This document shows positions 1 to 8,993 of a stretch of 18,654 nucleotides of DNA, one piece after another. The notes under the pieces were generated by a model. It was given only the letters and a program-made list of their open reading frames with translations. It was not told the DNA's origin and searched no databases. This DNA comes from Marinilabiliaceae bacterium UBA5213 (GTDB lineage Bacteria; Bacteroidota; Bacteroidia; Bacteroidales; Marinilabiliaceae): contig DHVH01000011.1 in the NCBI GenBank assembly GCA_002412555.1, positions 1-18,654 of the forward strand. Reading direction: 5' to 3'. Each line of letters begins with the position of its first letter. The stretch's first letter is position 1. Both the position numbers and the translations under genes were made by a program.

Positions 1-521
1 GAATCTTTGTGGCTTGTCTTTGTCGCGGAGACGACAAAGACCGGGCTCCGAAGTTTACCAAAGTCTTGAAAATACTGAATGCCGAAGGCGCAATGGGTGA
101 GATGGACGACGGACCTGACCAGTTGCCACTCAAAGAAAAAAAAATTGAGGAGACCATCCTAAAACTATTGCCTTCTCAACATTTCGATTTGATAATTACC
201 CACGATGAGAAGGGCGAATACACCAGGCACCTCCGGCATGAAGAGACCAGTCGCTCGGTTAGGAATTTATGGCGGACAGGCCAAATAACTGCTAATGAAC
301 TTTGGACCTTTGCCTACGAAGACGGCAACAGAGAATATTATCCAAAGGCCATTGAAAAAGCGCCCCTATTCAACTTACTACCTAATGAGATAATGTTGAA
401 GAAATACCGGATAATGACAGAGATTTATGGTTTTTCTCCGGATAGCTGGGAAGCTAAAACGACGCCATCTGCGGAGGCATTTTGGAAGCAAAACCCATCA
501 GTAAAAACTACCAACCAATGA
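1..521 (+). CDS. PIG-L/LmbE-type N-acetylglucosamine deacetylase, 5' end cut by the window edge
   Basis: This is the C-terminal 172 residues of a PIG-L family zinc-dependent deacetylase, which removes acetyl groups from N-acetylglucosaminyl compounds. The reading frame is open to the left edge, and the first visible residues, IFVACLCRGDDKDRAPKF, match the beta-strand and RGD segment that follows the family's N-terminal HPDDE metal motif. The true start and that motif therefore lie outside the window, and the GTG at 9 is an internal Val codon. A second metal-site region is visible as ITHDEKGEYTRHLRHEE (HxxH), encoded around 202-249. The gene shares an ATGA stop/start overlap with the glycosyltransferase downstream, so the two are probably translated together and act on one glycoconjugate. 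Substrate is unknown. A bacillithiol BshB role is possible in principle, but the neighbouring GT does not look like BshA. Confidence 0.85.
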   Translation, partial: IFVACLCRGDDKDRAPKFTKVLKILNAEGAMGEMDDGPDQLPLKEKKIEETILKLLPSQHFDLIITHDEKGEYTRHLRHEETSRSVRNLWRTGQITANELWTFAYEDGNREYYPKAIEKAPLFNLLPNEIMLKKYRIMTEIYGFSPDSWEAKTTPSAEAFWKQNPSVKTTNQ

Positions 522-1660
522 AAATTCTGGTCTTATACGATTATCCACCATCACCGGGCGGACTGGCAACACAAGGTGACCTTCTTTACAAAGGACTTCT
601 TCAGCTGGGCGTTGATGCGCATGCCGTCCATTTTGAATCCGCCCAGGAAAAGGAATGGTATTACCGATGGTTTCAACCAGATGTAGTGGTCGGCGTGGGC
701 TACTGGGGACATACGCCACAATTGGTCCTTCACCCCCAGCGCTATGGGGTTCAGTCGGTTCCCTGGTTGGTGGCCGACGGTTATATTGCCAATTACCAGG
801 AGGTTTTAAACGCTCTTCCACTGATTTTGGTGACCTCCAATTGGGTTAAGGAAATGTATGTGAGAGACGGCATTGATGGTAAAAAAATTGAAGTTTTGCC
901 AGTTGGTTGCGACACCGATTCTTTTAGGCCCTACAGCAAGGATGATCCAAAAATTCAGGCTGTGCGTGAATCCCTTGGGATTTCGCCCGATCAGTTAATG
1001 ATTCTGACCGTGGGAGGCGATGCCGCCTCCAAGGGCGCTCAGGAAGTGATGCAGGCGCTGGCCATTATTGATACTAAGGCGCCCGATTGGAAATATGTTT
1101 GTAAGGTTTGGCCGCAGCCGCGTACCAGAGCACAAAACCTGCTAGATCTGGAATTGGCAACTCATCTGGGAATAGACAAGAATGTGGTTTATACGACCAA
1201 TACCATTTCCAGAGCTTTTATGCCGTATTTATTCGGCGCCTGCGATATTTATGCGGCACCTTCACGTCTCGAAGGGTTTGGAATGCCTCAGGTAGAATCG
1301 GGTGCCTGTGGAAAACCGGTTATTAGTATCAGAGCCATGGGCATGCTGGATACACTCATCCATAGCGAAACGGCCCTTTTGGCCAAAGTGGCCAAAAAGA
1401 TTGTTGTGAAAGAAGTTCTGCTGGGAGAAGAGTCTGGCTTTGAAGAGCAACATAAAGTGGTTTTTTCTGCACCACGCACGGTGGATTATCGAGCCAATGT
1501 TCAGGACATTGCCAAATATTTATTGAGGCTCATGAACGATGCTGCTCTGCGCGATAAAATGGGTAAGGCGGGACGTGCACGAGTGGTTGAAAATTTCGAC
1601 TACCGGGTAGTTGCCAAAAAGTTCATTCAGATTATCAGCGATAAACTGGGGATACAATAA
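518..1660 (+). CDS. GT4-family glycosyltransferase (GT-B fold)
   Basis: A retaining glycosyltransferase of family GT4, 380 residues, predicted cytoplasmic. The N-terminal Rossmann-type domain opens with KILVLYDYPPSPGGLATQGD (the glycine-rich acceptor/donor loop). The C-terminal domain has TVGGDAASKG near residues 164-173 and the diagnostic E-x7-E motif EGFGMPQVE, with Glu252 and Glu260 expected to hold the nucleotide-sugar. The ATG at 518 is preferred over an in-frame TTG at 482: it starts the usual beta-strand and overlaps the upstream TGA as ATGA, implying translational coupling with the deacetylase. The glycosidase gene follows after 14 bases. Donor and acceptor cannot be read from the sequence. 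The partner genes suggest assembly or remodelling of a GlcNAc-containing glycoconjugate, which is inference. Confidence 0.9.
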   Translation: MKILVLYDYPPSPGGLATQGDLLYKGLLQLGVDAHAVHFESAQEKEWYYRWFQPDVVVGVGYWGHTPQLVLHPQRYGVQSVPWLVADGYIANYQEVLNALPLILVTSNWVKEMYVRDGIDGKKIEVLPVGCDTDSFRPYSKDDPKIQAVRESLGISPDQLMILTVGGDAASKGAQEVMQALAIIDTKAPDWKYVCKVWPQPRTRAQNLLDLELATHLGIDKNVVYTTNTISRAFMPYLFGACDIYAAPSRLEGFGMPQVESGACGKPVISIRAMGMLDTLIHSETALLAKVAKKIVVKEVLLGEESGFEEQHKVVFSAPRTVDYRANVQDIAKYLLRLMNDAALRDKMGKAGRARVVENFDYRVVAKKFIQIISDKLGIQ

Positions 1661-1674
1661 TTGAAAGATTTCAC

Positions 1675-2871
1675 ATGACTGCCTCAGAAACAAAAGAAAT
1701 TGAAGAAGCCAAAAAAGCTGCCCTTGAGGTTTTGCTTCACAATGCCAAGGGGCCATATCACGGTCTGCCAAGGACTGCAGGATGGGGCTATCCGGAGCCC
1801 TATACCCGGGACCTGATGTTCTCCATTCTGGGAATTGCCGTGTCAGGTAATAAAAAACTACTCGACAGCATACGAAAAGTCTTGAAAACCCTGGCAAAAA
1901 ACCAGAGTCAACGCGGACACATCCCTTCGCTGGTGCACGATAGAGAGGATCGTGGCGCAAGCGACACGACCCCTCTGTTCTTATTGGGTACCGCCATTTT
2001 CAGGAAAGTGGCCCAAGAGCCGCATTTTTTAAAAGAGGCTGTTGATAAGGCGCTGGTCTGGATGGAATACCAAAGTCCGACAGACAGATATATGACTGCC
2101 CAGCAGCCTACGAGTGACTGGCGCGATGAACAATGGGTTACCGGATACGGGCTGTTTGTAAATACCTTGGTTTACTGCTACCTCCGCTTGTTGGGGCATC
2201 ATGAACGAGCCGACAAGCACCTTCAGGAAATCCGCCGCTTTACCTTTTCACCAGCAACTCCCCCTAGCCAATTACCGGAAGGATTGGTGATAAAACACAA
2301 ACCCTACTTTGCCTTTTGGGGCTACAAAATTTACAGTAGCGAACGTTTCGACTTGTTAGGAAACAGTCTGGCCATTCTCTCCGGAATTGCCTCCCCTTCC
2401 AGAGCCATAGAGATCGTTATCTGGGTTGAGAAGGAGTGTGCAGCCATGAGGACAAATAGTGAACTCACAGGCGATTTACCTCCCAATTTTTTTCCATACA
2501 TACAACCTGATGACTCCGATTGGTTACCGCGCTATGAATCATTTAACCTTCCCGGAGAATACCACAACGGCGGTATCTGGCCTTTCATTTGTGGATTATA
2601 TGTGGCCGCACTTGTGGCGGCCAAGAAACACAAACTCGCAGAAACAAAGCTTTTAGCACTTTCCCGACTTGTAAAAATCTCTAAAACCGATGGCCTCACT
2701 TTCGGATTTAACGAATGGTTTAAAGCACATGATGGTAAATTGAAGGGACAGGACTGGCAGACATGGAGTGCCGCACTCTACCTGTACGCTGCCAAATGTG
2801 TTGAGCTGAAAAGCACCCCCTTCTTTGATGAAATGCGGGAAAACAAACACTTAAAACAAACGGAGACTTAA
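1675..2871 (+). CDS. GH100-like (neutral invertase-like) alpha/alpha-barrel glycosidase
   Basis: A 398-residue protein with an (alpha/alpha)6-barrel glycosidase pattern and no signal peptide, so probably cytoplasmic. Three segments resemble GH100 alkaline/neutral invertases: YHNGGIWPF (residues 296-304; HNGGSWP in that family), NEWFKAHDGK (345-354; E-Y-Y-D-x-R/K), and GQDWQTWSAALYLYA (358-372; QTWTIAGFL). Glu346 is the likely catalytic carboxylate. Asp148 or Asp151 in SDWRDE may be the second, but this is uncertain. Bacteroidota homologues are often labelled amylo-alpha-1,6-glucosidase or glycogen debranching protein. The overall match to GH100 is remote, and sucrose need not be the substrate. 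It lies 14 bases after the glycosyltransferase gene, and the upstream GAAAG may serve as a weak ribosome site. A bidirectional hairpin follows the stop. Trimming of the product of the neighbouring GT is a possible role. Confidence 0.72.
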   Translation: MTASETKEIEEAKKAALEVLLHNAKGPYHGLPRTAGWGYPEPYTRDLMFSILGIAVSGNKKLLDSIRKVLKTLAKNQSQRGHIPSLVHDREDRGASDTTPLFLLGTAIFRKVAQEPHFLKEAVDKALVWMEYQSPTDRYMTAQQPTSDWRDEQWVTGYGLFVNTLVYCYLRLLGHHERADKHLQEIRRFTFSPATPPSQLPEGLVIKHKPYFAFWGYKIYSSERFDLLGNSLAILSGIASPSRAIEIVIWVEKECAAMRTNSELTGDLPPNFFPYIQPDDSDWLPRYESFNLPGEYHNGGIWPFICGLYVAALVAAKKHKLAETKLLALSRLVKISKTDGLTFGFNEWFKAHDGKLKGQDWQTWSAALYLYAAKCVELKSTPFFDEMRENKHLKQTET

Positions 2872-2883
2872 TCAAAACTTAAA

Positions 2884-2916
2884 ACAAAGGCTTTACGAAA
2901 TTCGTAAAGCCTTTGT
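2884..2916. terminator. Bidirectional hairpin terminator between convergent operons
   Basis: A perfect 16-base inverted repeat, ACAAAGGCTTTACGAA and its complement around a single central base at 2900, sits between two convergent stop codons (2871 on + and 2941 on -). Read on the minus strand the stem is followed by TTTTAAGTTTTGATT, a terminator-like U-rich tail for the phosphatase operon. On the plus strand the tail is poor in T but the stem itself contains TTTGT. It most likely ends both transcription units. Confidence 0.75.
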
Positions 2917-2940
2917 CGCCAACTAAAACAAACTAACTTC

Positions 2941-4086
2941 CTATTTAACCAACTCTATTTTATCGTTTTGAATGCCGGCGGCCTTCAAAATTTTATGAAA
3001 GATGTCGCTGTTCTGGTAAAAGCCCTTAAAGCTGTCGGCTGCCCGACCTATAGCAAAGACAGGCACCAGATCAGCAGTGTGCTGATCGGTATTGAAGTAG
3101 AGGTCCACCTGATCAATTTGAGCGCCTTTGCCTACAGACATACCACCGGTTTCATGGTCGCCGGTAACAATCAACAGGGTGTTTTCATGGGTATCCACAT
3201 ATTTTAGAGCCACGGCCAAAGCCTCCTCAAAATCGAGCATTTCGGCCAACATGAATTCCTTATCCCTGGCATGACCGGCCCAGTCGATGTAAGAACCCTC
3301 TACCATCAGGAAAAAGCCACTGTCGCTGGCAGACAATTTGGCCAGCGCCTGCTCTGTGGCCTCTTTCAAAAAGCTATCGCGCCCCTTATGTTTGGCAGGC
3401 AATCCGTTTGGAGCCAGCAGGTAACCATACTTCCGCGAGGTATCTGTCACCCGCGACATGCCAACGGAATCCATTTGATAACCCTGGCCCACTAAAGATT
3501 GGTAGAGGTCCTGACCATCCTTACGCTTATTGAAAAAATCCAATCCGCCACCTGCAAAAAAGTCAAGGTCTGCCTCAAGCAATTGCTCAGCAATGCTTTC
3601 TTCCATATCCCTATCTGTCACTTTTGCATAAAAAGACGCTGGAGTAGCATGGGTAATGGAGCCGATACTCACCAGTCCGGTTTGGTAACCCTTGGCCTGA
3701 AGTATTGTAAGAATCGTCGGCACTGGCAGCGAATCCGGACTCAGTCCCAAGCCACGGTTAAAACTCTTTTGCCCGGTGGCAAAAGCAGTTCCTGCTGCTG
3801 CCGAGTCTGTTACTTTGTTGGATGATGACGAGGTGTTGATGAAACCAATTTCTTTGAATTGCTCAAAAACGGATGGTTCTTCCTTGTAATAAAACATGGT
3901 AGTAACCTGACCGGTTGCCATCCCATCCCCTATCATGAAAATAACGTTTAGAGGAGATGAATCAGCACTTTCAGCCTTTGCAGAGTTCTCAGGTTTTACC
4001 TGACAACCCTGAAAAAAGATAGCTGTTAAGGATAGTAAAATACCAGCCTTTTTAACCGTTTTATGGCATTTATGAATTAACTGCAT
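2941..4086 (-). CDS. Alkaline phosphatase (PhoA superfamily) lipoprotein
   Basis: A phosphomonoesterase releasing phosphate from organic esters, anchored as a lipoprotein. The signal peptide ends in the lipobox-like FFQGC, putting the lipidated Cys at residue 28. PhoA-type active-site residues are present: Asp54 in MIGDGM, nucleophile Ser95 in VTDSAAAGTAFATG, THATPASFYA (145-154), probable catalytic Arg159, metal ligands Glu263, Asp268 and His272 in EGSYIDWAGH, Asp310 and His311 in TGDHETGG, and His336 in DQHT. At 381 residues it is a compact member without large insertions. One detail is Lys155 in FYAKV, where related enzymes I remember have His. The gene starts 16 bases after susD, so it is the last gene of the susC-susD-phosphatase operon and ends at the shared hairpin. 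Context points to phosphate scavenging coupled to outer-membrane import. Confidence 0.93.
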   Translation of the reverse strand: MQLIHKCHKTVKKAGILLSLTAIFFQGCQVKPENSAKAESADSSPLNVIFMIGDGMATGQVTTMFYYKEEPSVFEQFKEIGFINTSSSSNKVTDSAAAGTAFATGQKSFNRGLGLSPDSLPVPTILTILQAKGYQTGLVSIGSITHATPASFYAKVTDRDMEESIAEQLLEADLDFFAGGGLDFFNKRKDGQDLYQSLVGQGYQMDSVGMSRVTDTSRKYGYLLAPNGLPAKHKGRDSFLKEATEQALAKLSASDSGFFLMVEGSYIDWAGHARDKEFMLAEMLDFEEALAVALKYVDTHENTLLIVTGDHETGGMSVGKGAQIDQVDLYFNTDQHTADLVPVFAIGRAADSFKGFYQNSDIFHKILKAAGIQNDKIELVK

Positions 4087-4102
4087 GGTTTGTTTTTATC
4101 AA

Positions 4103-5803
4103 TTAGTTTGAATATCCATCGTTTTGTATCAAAAAACCTTCCACTGCAGAGGCACCGTCGATGGCCGACTGCGGAATTGGGAAAAGTCGCTTTTTAACAT
4201 CGCTGTTGGTCTTCTCGGTCCATGTACCCTCATATTTTCCAAAACGAATCATATCTGTACGGCGCTGGTGTTCCCAGTAGAACTCAAACCCACGCTCGCG
4301 GTAAAGGATATCCAGCGTCATTTCAGACAGAGCAGCTGGTGTTTGGGCAGGTCTTGCTGTTCTGGAAGCTCTTACGGCATTGACTTCAGCCAGTGCGCCA
4401 GCGGCATCTCCTTTACGAAGTTTGGCCTCGGCACGCATCATATAAATATCGGCGAGACGAAGAATAACCAGATCTGCCTCTCCCCTGTTGCGTCCATCCG
4501 TAGAAGCCTTACTCCATTCATACTTAAGTACGCGGTAACCTGTGTTGTAATCACTACCCTCAGCTGTAAAGTCAATAGCCTCGGTGTAATCCACATAGGC
4601 ATCCTCTTCTGCACGTCGCCAGTCGCGGATTTCTCCCAATAAATACCTGCCATCCTGGGCCAGCAAAAAGGGTGTTTTATTACCGGTATTTTGCAAACCA
4701 TACTGCACGCCTCTGTAAATACCGAGGTTCAGCTCAAAATCTGCAGCGGTAATGGCCATGTCTTCATTAACACTTAAGCGCTCCCAGAAAAAGCGGCAAT
4801 CTGCTTCTGCCGGATCAACAGAACCATTGGCTTGCACCCACGACTGGTAAAAGTCGGGCGTAATACCCGGACCATCGGTACCATTTCCGTTGGGATACAG
4901 GGGATTTCCATAAAAGCTGCCCGACATAGAAAAATACGACATACGGTTGTGCCCGTTAAGGTCAGGACGCTGGTCAACTGCAAAAATCAACTCCTTATTG
5001 TCGTGGTTGTCATTGGCAAAATTGGCAAAATACTCGGCCGACAGCTCATACTGACCCAGGCCTTGTACCAAATTGCAGTATTCCACCACCTTGCTCATGT
5101 CCTCTGTGGTAAAATTGAAACTGGTGGCATAGGGAGAGCGCCATACAGCGGCATTCAGGTGCAAACGGGCCAGAAGACCGTAGGCAGCGCCTTTGGTCAG
5201 GCGACCAGGTCCCACATCGGTCTTCAAATCACCAACCACAGCTTCCAGCTCACTTTTAATGTAGTTTACAGCCGCCTCACCTCTCAAAATTTCAGACACC
5301 ACATTGGCATCGTCCTTTTTAAAAGCCAGTCCCCATAAATCAAGGGCTATCATGTTGTAATAGGCACGCAGTCCGCGGACTTCAGCCAGGTAAACAGCTG
5401 CCTCAGCATTGGATTCTGCAATGGGGGTAATGACATTAATGGCCGTCACAGTCCGGGAAATCATTTTAGTAAGACCCTCCCAACTCTGCTGCACATTTCG
5501 GTGACTTGGGGTGTAAGTATGCTGGTGCAATTCCAGATAGATGCCGTTATCACCCCAGTCGCGACCACCTCTATAGGGTAAAATCGCTTCATCTGTGGAT
5601 ATTTGCTGAAGAGCAAAATACTTGGTGTGTAAAAAGAAATCCGGCAGCAAGGCATAAGCTGGCGCCACACTGTTTTTCACCAAGTCCGTCTCCAAAGCCC
5701 CTCCCGACAAGGACTCATCTAAGATCTTCTCATTCAAATCGGTACAACTCCATCCCGCCATCAGGATAAGCAATAAAAGGGTGGCTATTTTAATTCGCTT
5801 CAT
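4103..5803 (-). CDS. SusD/RagB-family outer-membrane nutrient-binding lipoprotein
   Basis: A surface substrate-binding lipoprotein that forms a lid on the SusC transporter. The signal peptide ends LMAGWSC, with lipidated Cys20. The C-terminal RagB/SusD region is clear: LRLADIYMMRAEAKLRKGD (about 450-466), RERGFEFYWEHQRRTDMIRF (about 502-521), and the terminal FPIPQ at 541 followed by QNDGY. Length (566) is typical. The N-terminal TPR-like half contains LAEVRGLRAYYNMIALDLWG, a usual SusD signature. It begins 18 bases after susC and is followed 16 bases later by the phosphatase gene, so the three are one operon. The ligand is unknown. Since no glycosidase, sulfatase or protease is in the operon and the only enzyme is a phosphatase, a phosphorylated compound is a reasonable guess. 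Confidence 0.95.
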   Translation of the reverse strand: MKRIKIATLLLLILMAGWSCTDLNEKILDESLSGGALETDLVKNSVAPAYALLPDFFLHTKYFALQQISTDEAILPYRGGRDWGDNGIYLELHQHTYTPSHRNVQQSWEGLTKMISRTVTAINVITPIAESNAEAAVYLAEVRGLRAYYNMIALDLWGLAFKKDDANVVSEILRGEAAVNYIKSELEAVVGDLKTDVGPGRLTKGAAYGLLARLHLNAAVWRSPYATSFNFTTEDMSKVVEYCNLVQGLGQYELSAEYFANFANDNHDNKELIFAVDQRPDLNGHNRMSYFSMSGSFYGNPLYPNGNGTDGPGITPDFYQSWVQANGSVDPAEADCRFFWERLSVNEDMAITAADFELNLGIYRGVQYGLQNTGNKTPFLLAQDGRYLLGEIRDWRRAEEDAYVDYTEAIDFTAEGSDYNTGYRVLKYEWSKASTDGRNRGEADLVILRLADIYMMRAEAKLRKGDAAGALAEVNAVRASRTARPAQTPAALSEMTLDILYRERGFEFYWEHQRRTDMIRFGKYEGTWTEKTNSDVKKRLFPIPQSAIDGASAVEGFLIQNDGYSN

Positions 5804-5821
5804 AACAGTTTTTTATTTTGA

Positions 5822-8800
5822 TTAAAAGGATGCATTAAGGCTAAATACAAAAGTCCGTGCTTTCGGATAGCCGTTCAGGTCGATACCATAGGATTGGATA
5901 CCGCCAACGGAACGGTCCTGATTGACCTCAGGATCAAAGCCACTGTAATCAGTGATTACAAACAGGTTCTGACCGGTTGCCGACAACCTTAAGCCTTGTA
6001 TCCAGTCCACCTTACTCGTATTAAAATTATAGCCCAGCGTGGCATTGTTCAGCCTCAAAAAAGAACCATCTTCAAGGTAGCGCGTTGATACGGATGAGGA
6101 ATTGGCAATGCTTTCGTTGGGATATTCGAGGGCCTTATCTGTGGTGTTTCGCGAGTTGGCCAGCAAGGCCTTGTAAAACTTGTTCATGGCCGTATTGTTA
6201 TAAATCTTGTTGCCAGAAACACCGTTAAAATTCATAGACAGATCAAAGCGTTTGAAACTCGCATTCAGGTAAAAACTATACAATACATCCGGCAAAGCAC
6301 TACCGACTACCATGCGTCCGCCATCTTCCGACTCCTCAAATTGCGACAATCCGTCCTCTCCAATACCCATAAACTTCTGCATGTAAAAGGATCCTACCGG
6401 GTGTCCGTTGATAATACCATTGATGGTAGCACCTGTGAGTCCGGAACCCGATGCAGAACCCGTAACCAGCACCGTATAGGGAGAACCTTCCACCACATTG
6501 TCCTGCAGCGAAAGATTACCGCCAATACCATAAGAAAACCCTTCTGCCCTTCTGCGCTGATAATCCAGTGCCAGTTCCCATCCCTTATTGGTAATGGTCA
6601 TATCCGGCACATTGGTCCAGTAAGTGGATGTGGGCTGAATAGGATCAGAGGGAACCACCTCCAGCAGAATATTGTCAGACACCTTGTGAAAATAATCCAC
6701 TGTTCCCGACAGGGCCCCATTTAAGAATCCTAAATCCAAGCCCACGTTGGTCTGGGTAGAAACCTCCCATTGTATGTCAGGATTGGCCAGACGCACGAAA
6801 GTAGTTCCTGCAGGATAATCTCCTGAATTATCCAATGGATAACTGAGTGATCCAGAGACCTGTGTGGTGTATAAAGCCTGGGTAATCTTAGCAGGAATTT
6901 CCTGGTTACCTGTTTGTCCCCAACCAGCCCGTAGCTTAAGGTTATTTATTGCACCACCGGTCATGAAGTCCTCTTCAGAAACTCGCCATCCACCCGCAAA
7001 TGAAGGGAAAACACCATACTTATTGTTTTCGCCAAATTTTGAGGATCCATCCATCCTAATGGTGGCAGTTACCATATACTTGCCATTATAGCTGTAATTC
7101 ATACGGCCAAAGAACGACTGCAACTCATTGATTAAGGCCCAGCCTTGAGGCTTGTTATCCACTAAATCAATGCGCTGTCCCATGCCCGGGTTGTAACGCG
7201 GATCCACGCCATTTTCAGGAAACTGACTTACGCTCCAGCGCCTCCAGCGATCAAAGGTTTCCTGATAGGAATGCCCGGCCAGCAAGGTGGCATCGTGACC
7301 AGCCTGATGGTAATTATAAGTCAGGTAATTCTCAATCAGCAAATTGGTTCCATTGGAATAGTCCTGCTGAAGACGGCCTTCTTCAAAGGGACTGGTGCTG
7401 GGGATACTTTGATCATCCACATCCGACGAGCGGTTTTCATAACCAAAATTCACCTTATATACAAGACCATCCACAATCTCCAGTGATGGTGAAAGACTAA
7501 ACATCATCCGGCGTTTTTCTTCATAGTTTTTGTAAAGCTCTGCAGAAATCAGCGGATTGGTAAGGTCCGGGTAATTGACAGGATCACCATTTTCATCACG
7601 CGCCTCGTAAGTAGGGTTGAAATCAAGCATCTCTGACACCAGGGTGCCCGTTCTCGAATGCTCGCCTTTTTCAACCGATGAACTTAAGTTGAAGTCGATA
7701 TTCAGGCGACCATCGATCAGCTTTTGGGTAGCGCCCACACGGGCGCTATAGCGTTCCAGACCGGTATGGATGACAATACCTTCCTGGTTGAGGTATCCAG
7801 CCGATGCCCTATAAGTAAAATTCTCAGAACCTCCGGTCAGCGTCAGATTGTGATCGCTGGTCCAGGCTTGCTGCGTCAACTCATCCTGCCAATCCGTATT
7901 ATCGCCTCTATCTTCAAGCTTGCCATCCACCTTAATGACCCGTGCTCTAAACTCATCAGCACTAAACACCGGGATCTTTTTTGAAATGGTGGAAACACCA
8001 AAATTGGATGAGACAGAAAGCGATGAATCTCCAGCTTTGCCCTTGCGGGTGGTGATAAGAATAACACCGTTGGCTCCTCTGGAGCCATAAATGGCAGTAG
8101 CGGAGGCGTCTTTAAGTACATCAATCGACTCGATATCTTCCGAATTTAAAAAGTTGAGGGGGTTACTATCAGCTCCCGTACCAGCTAAGCCCACAGGAAA
8201 CCCGTCAATAACGAACAAAGGACCGGTTCCTTGCCGGATGCTTCCCTGACCACGAATGATGATCCGCTGGTCGCTTCCGGGTGCACCGCTGGAGGAGGTA
8301 ACATTCAATCCAGAGACCTTGCCCTGCAGCAATTGACCCGGCGTGCTGGAAATCCCCTGGTTAAAATCATCGCGCTTAACCGAAGTCACAGCCCCTGTAA
8401 TATCAGATTTCTTCTGACTGCCATAACCCACGGCTACAATTTCGGTTAATCTGGTAATGGCCTCTACCAAAACCACGTCAATAACCTGTTGGTTTTGTAC
8501 TTCCACTTCTTTGGTCTCCATACCAATAAATGAAAAAACCAGAATTTGGCCGTCGCTTCTGCGCTCTATCTGATAACTTCCATCGATTGAGGTAACCGTT
8601 CCACCTGTCAGTCCCTTGTAAAAAACCGATACGCCAGGCACTTCATACCCCGCTTCATCCGTAACTTTTCCGGTTATGTACCCGGAAGTTTGGAGGTTAT
8701 TCAACTCCTCACGAGAAGAAGAGTAGTCCTCACCTGCCTGCAACATGGGAAAACCCAAAAAGAGCAGAAAAGAGACAGACATCCACCTCATCGCATACCC

Positions 8801-8830
8801 TCTGATTGATCGTAACTTACATCTTATCAT
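5822..8830 (-). CDS. SusC/RagA-family TonB-dependent outer-membrane transporter
   Basis: A 22-strand-type TonB-dependent importer, 1002 residues. In order: signal peptide with hydrophobic core SVSFLLFLGFPMLQA (about 18-32), a CarboxypepD_reg-like domain (about 51-123) beginning YITGKVTDEAGYEVPGVSV, the SusC linker EIVAVGYGSQKK (130-141), the plug domain with GQLLQGKVSGLNV, the RGQGSIRQGTGPLFVIDGFP segment and IESIDVLKDASATAIYGSRG (about 233-252), then the beta-barrel ending in a terminal Phe. Start: the ATG at 8830 gives a basic n-region. An alternative ATG at 8791 (Met14) is preceded by CAGAGGG at Shine-Dalgarno distance and also leaves a good signal peptide. It heads the operon susC-susD-phosphatase. 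The upstream region has an 11-base-periodic TTAA repeat resembling a Pho box. No sigma/anti-sigma pair or hybrid sensor gene is adjacent. Confidence 0.96.
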   Translation of the reverse strand: MIRCKLRSIRGYAMRWMSVSFLLFLGFPMLQAGEDYSSSREELNNLQTSGYITGKVTDEAGYEVPGVSVFYKGLTGGTVTSIDGSYQIERRSDGQILVFSFIGMETKEVEVQNQQVIDVVLVEAITRLTEIVAVGYGSQKKSDITGAVTSVKRDDFNQGISSTPGQLLQGKVSGLNVTSSSGAPGSDQRIIIRGQGSIRQGTGPLFVIDGFPVGLAGTGADSNPLNFLNSEDIESIDVLKDASATAIYGSRGANGVILITTRKGKAGDSSLSVSSNFGVSTISKKIPVFSADEFRARVIKVDGKLEDRGDNTDWQDELTQQAWTSDHNLTLTGGSENFTYRASAGYLNQEGIVIHTGLERYSARVGATQKLIDGRLNIDFNLSSSVEKGEHSRTGTLVSEMLDFNPTYEARDENGDPVNYPDLTNPLISAELYKNYEEKRRMMFSLSPSLEIVDGLVYKVNFGYENRSSDVDDQSIPSTSPFEEGRLQQDYSNGTNLLIENYLTYNYHQAGHDATLLAGHSYQETFDRWRRWSVSQFPENGVDPRYNPGMGQRIDLVDNKPQGWALINELQSFFGRMNYSYNGKYMVTATIRMDGSSKFGENNKYGVFPSFAGGWRVSEEDFMTGGAINNLKLRAGWGQTGNQEIPAKITQALYTTQVSGSLSYPLDNSGDYPAGTTFVRLANPDIQWEVSTQTNVGLDLGFLNGALSGTVDYFHKVSDNILLEVVPSDPIQPTSTYWTNVPDMTITNKGWELALDYQRRRAEGFSYGIGGNLSLQDNVVEGSPYTVLVTGSASGSGLTGATINGIINGHPVGSFYMQKFMGIGEDGLSQFEESEDGGRMVVGSALPDVLYSFYLNASFKRFDLSMNFNGVSGNKIYNNTAMNKFYKALLANSRNTTDKALEYPNESIANSSSVSTRYLEDGSFLRLNNATLGYNFNTSKVDWIQGLRLSATGQNLFVITDYSGFDPEVNQDRSVGGIQSYGIDLNGYPKARTFVFSLNASF

Positions 8831-8993
8831 AACTGATTTTTAATTAATTTATACAATAACAAAATGAAAATATCCTACAATCCCATCTGTTGCGATGAGT
8901 TGGTGTTTCAATATTTCCAAAAATTCCTGTGTGTAGATTATAGAAAGAAGACATAAGGTGAAAAGCATATCTAATGCCTCAAACACTTCGTTT

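Noticed and set aside
482..520. TTG start at 482 for the glycosyltransferase
   Set aside because: It would add 12 residues before the normal GT4 first strand. The ATG at 518 gives the expected N-terminus and the ATGA overlap.
9..521. A complete 170-residue protein starting at GTG 9
   Set aside because: The frame is open to the left edge and the preceding residues fit the PIG-L fold, so this is a truncated gene and not a short complete one.
1..1660. Bacillithiol synthesis pair (BshB-like deacetylase plus BshA-like GT)
   Set aside because: The glycosyltransferase lacks the BshA-type N-terminus I know, no bshC is visible, and the third gene is a glycosidase.
1520..1960. 146-residue minus-strand frame across the GT4/GH100-like junction
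   Set aside because: It overlaps two supported genes on the other strand and has no domain signature.
4832..5338. 168-residue plus-strand frame inside susD
   Set aside because: It is a frame shadow of a well-supported gene; composition is unlike a normal protein and no motifs are seen.
2941..8830. Classical polysaccharide utilisation locus
   Set aside because: The SusCD operon contains no carbohydrate-active enzyme; its only enzyme is a phosphatase. The GH1 and GH100-like genes are in separate units.
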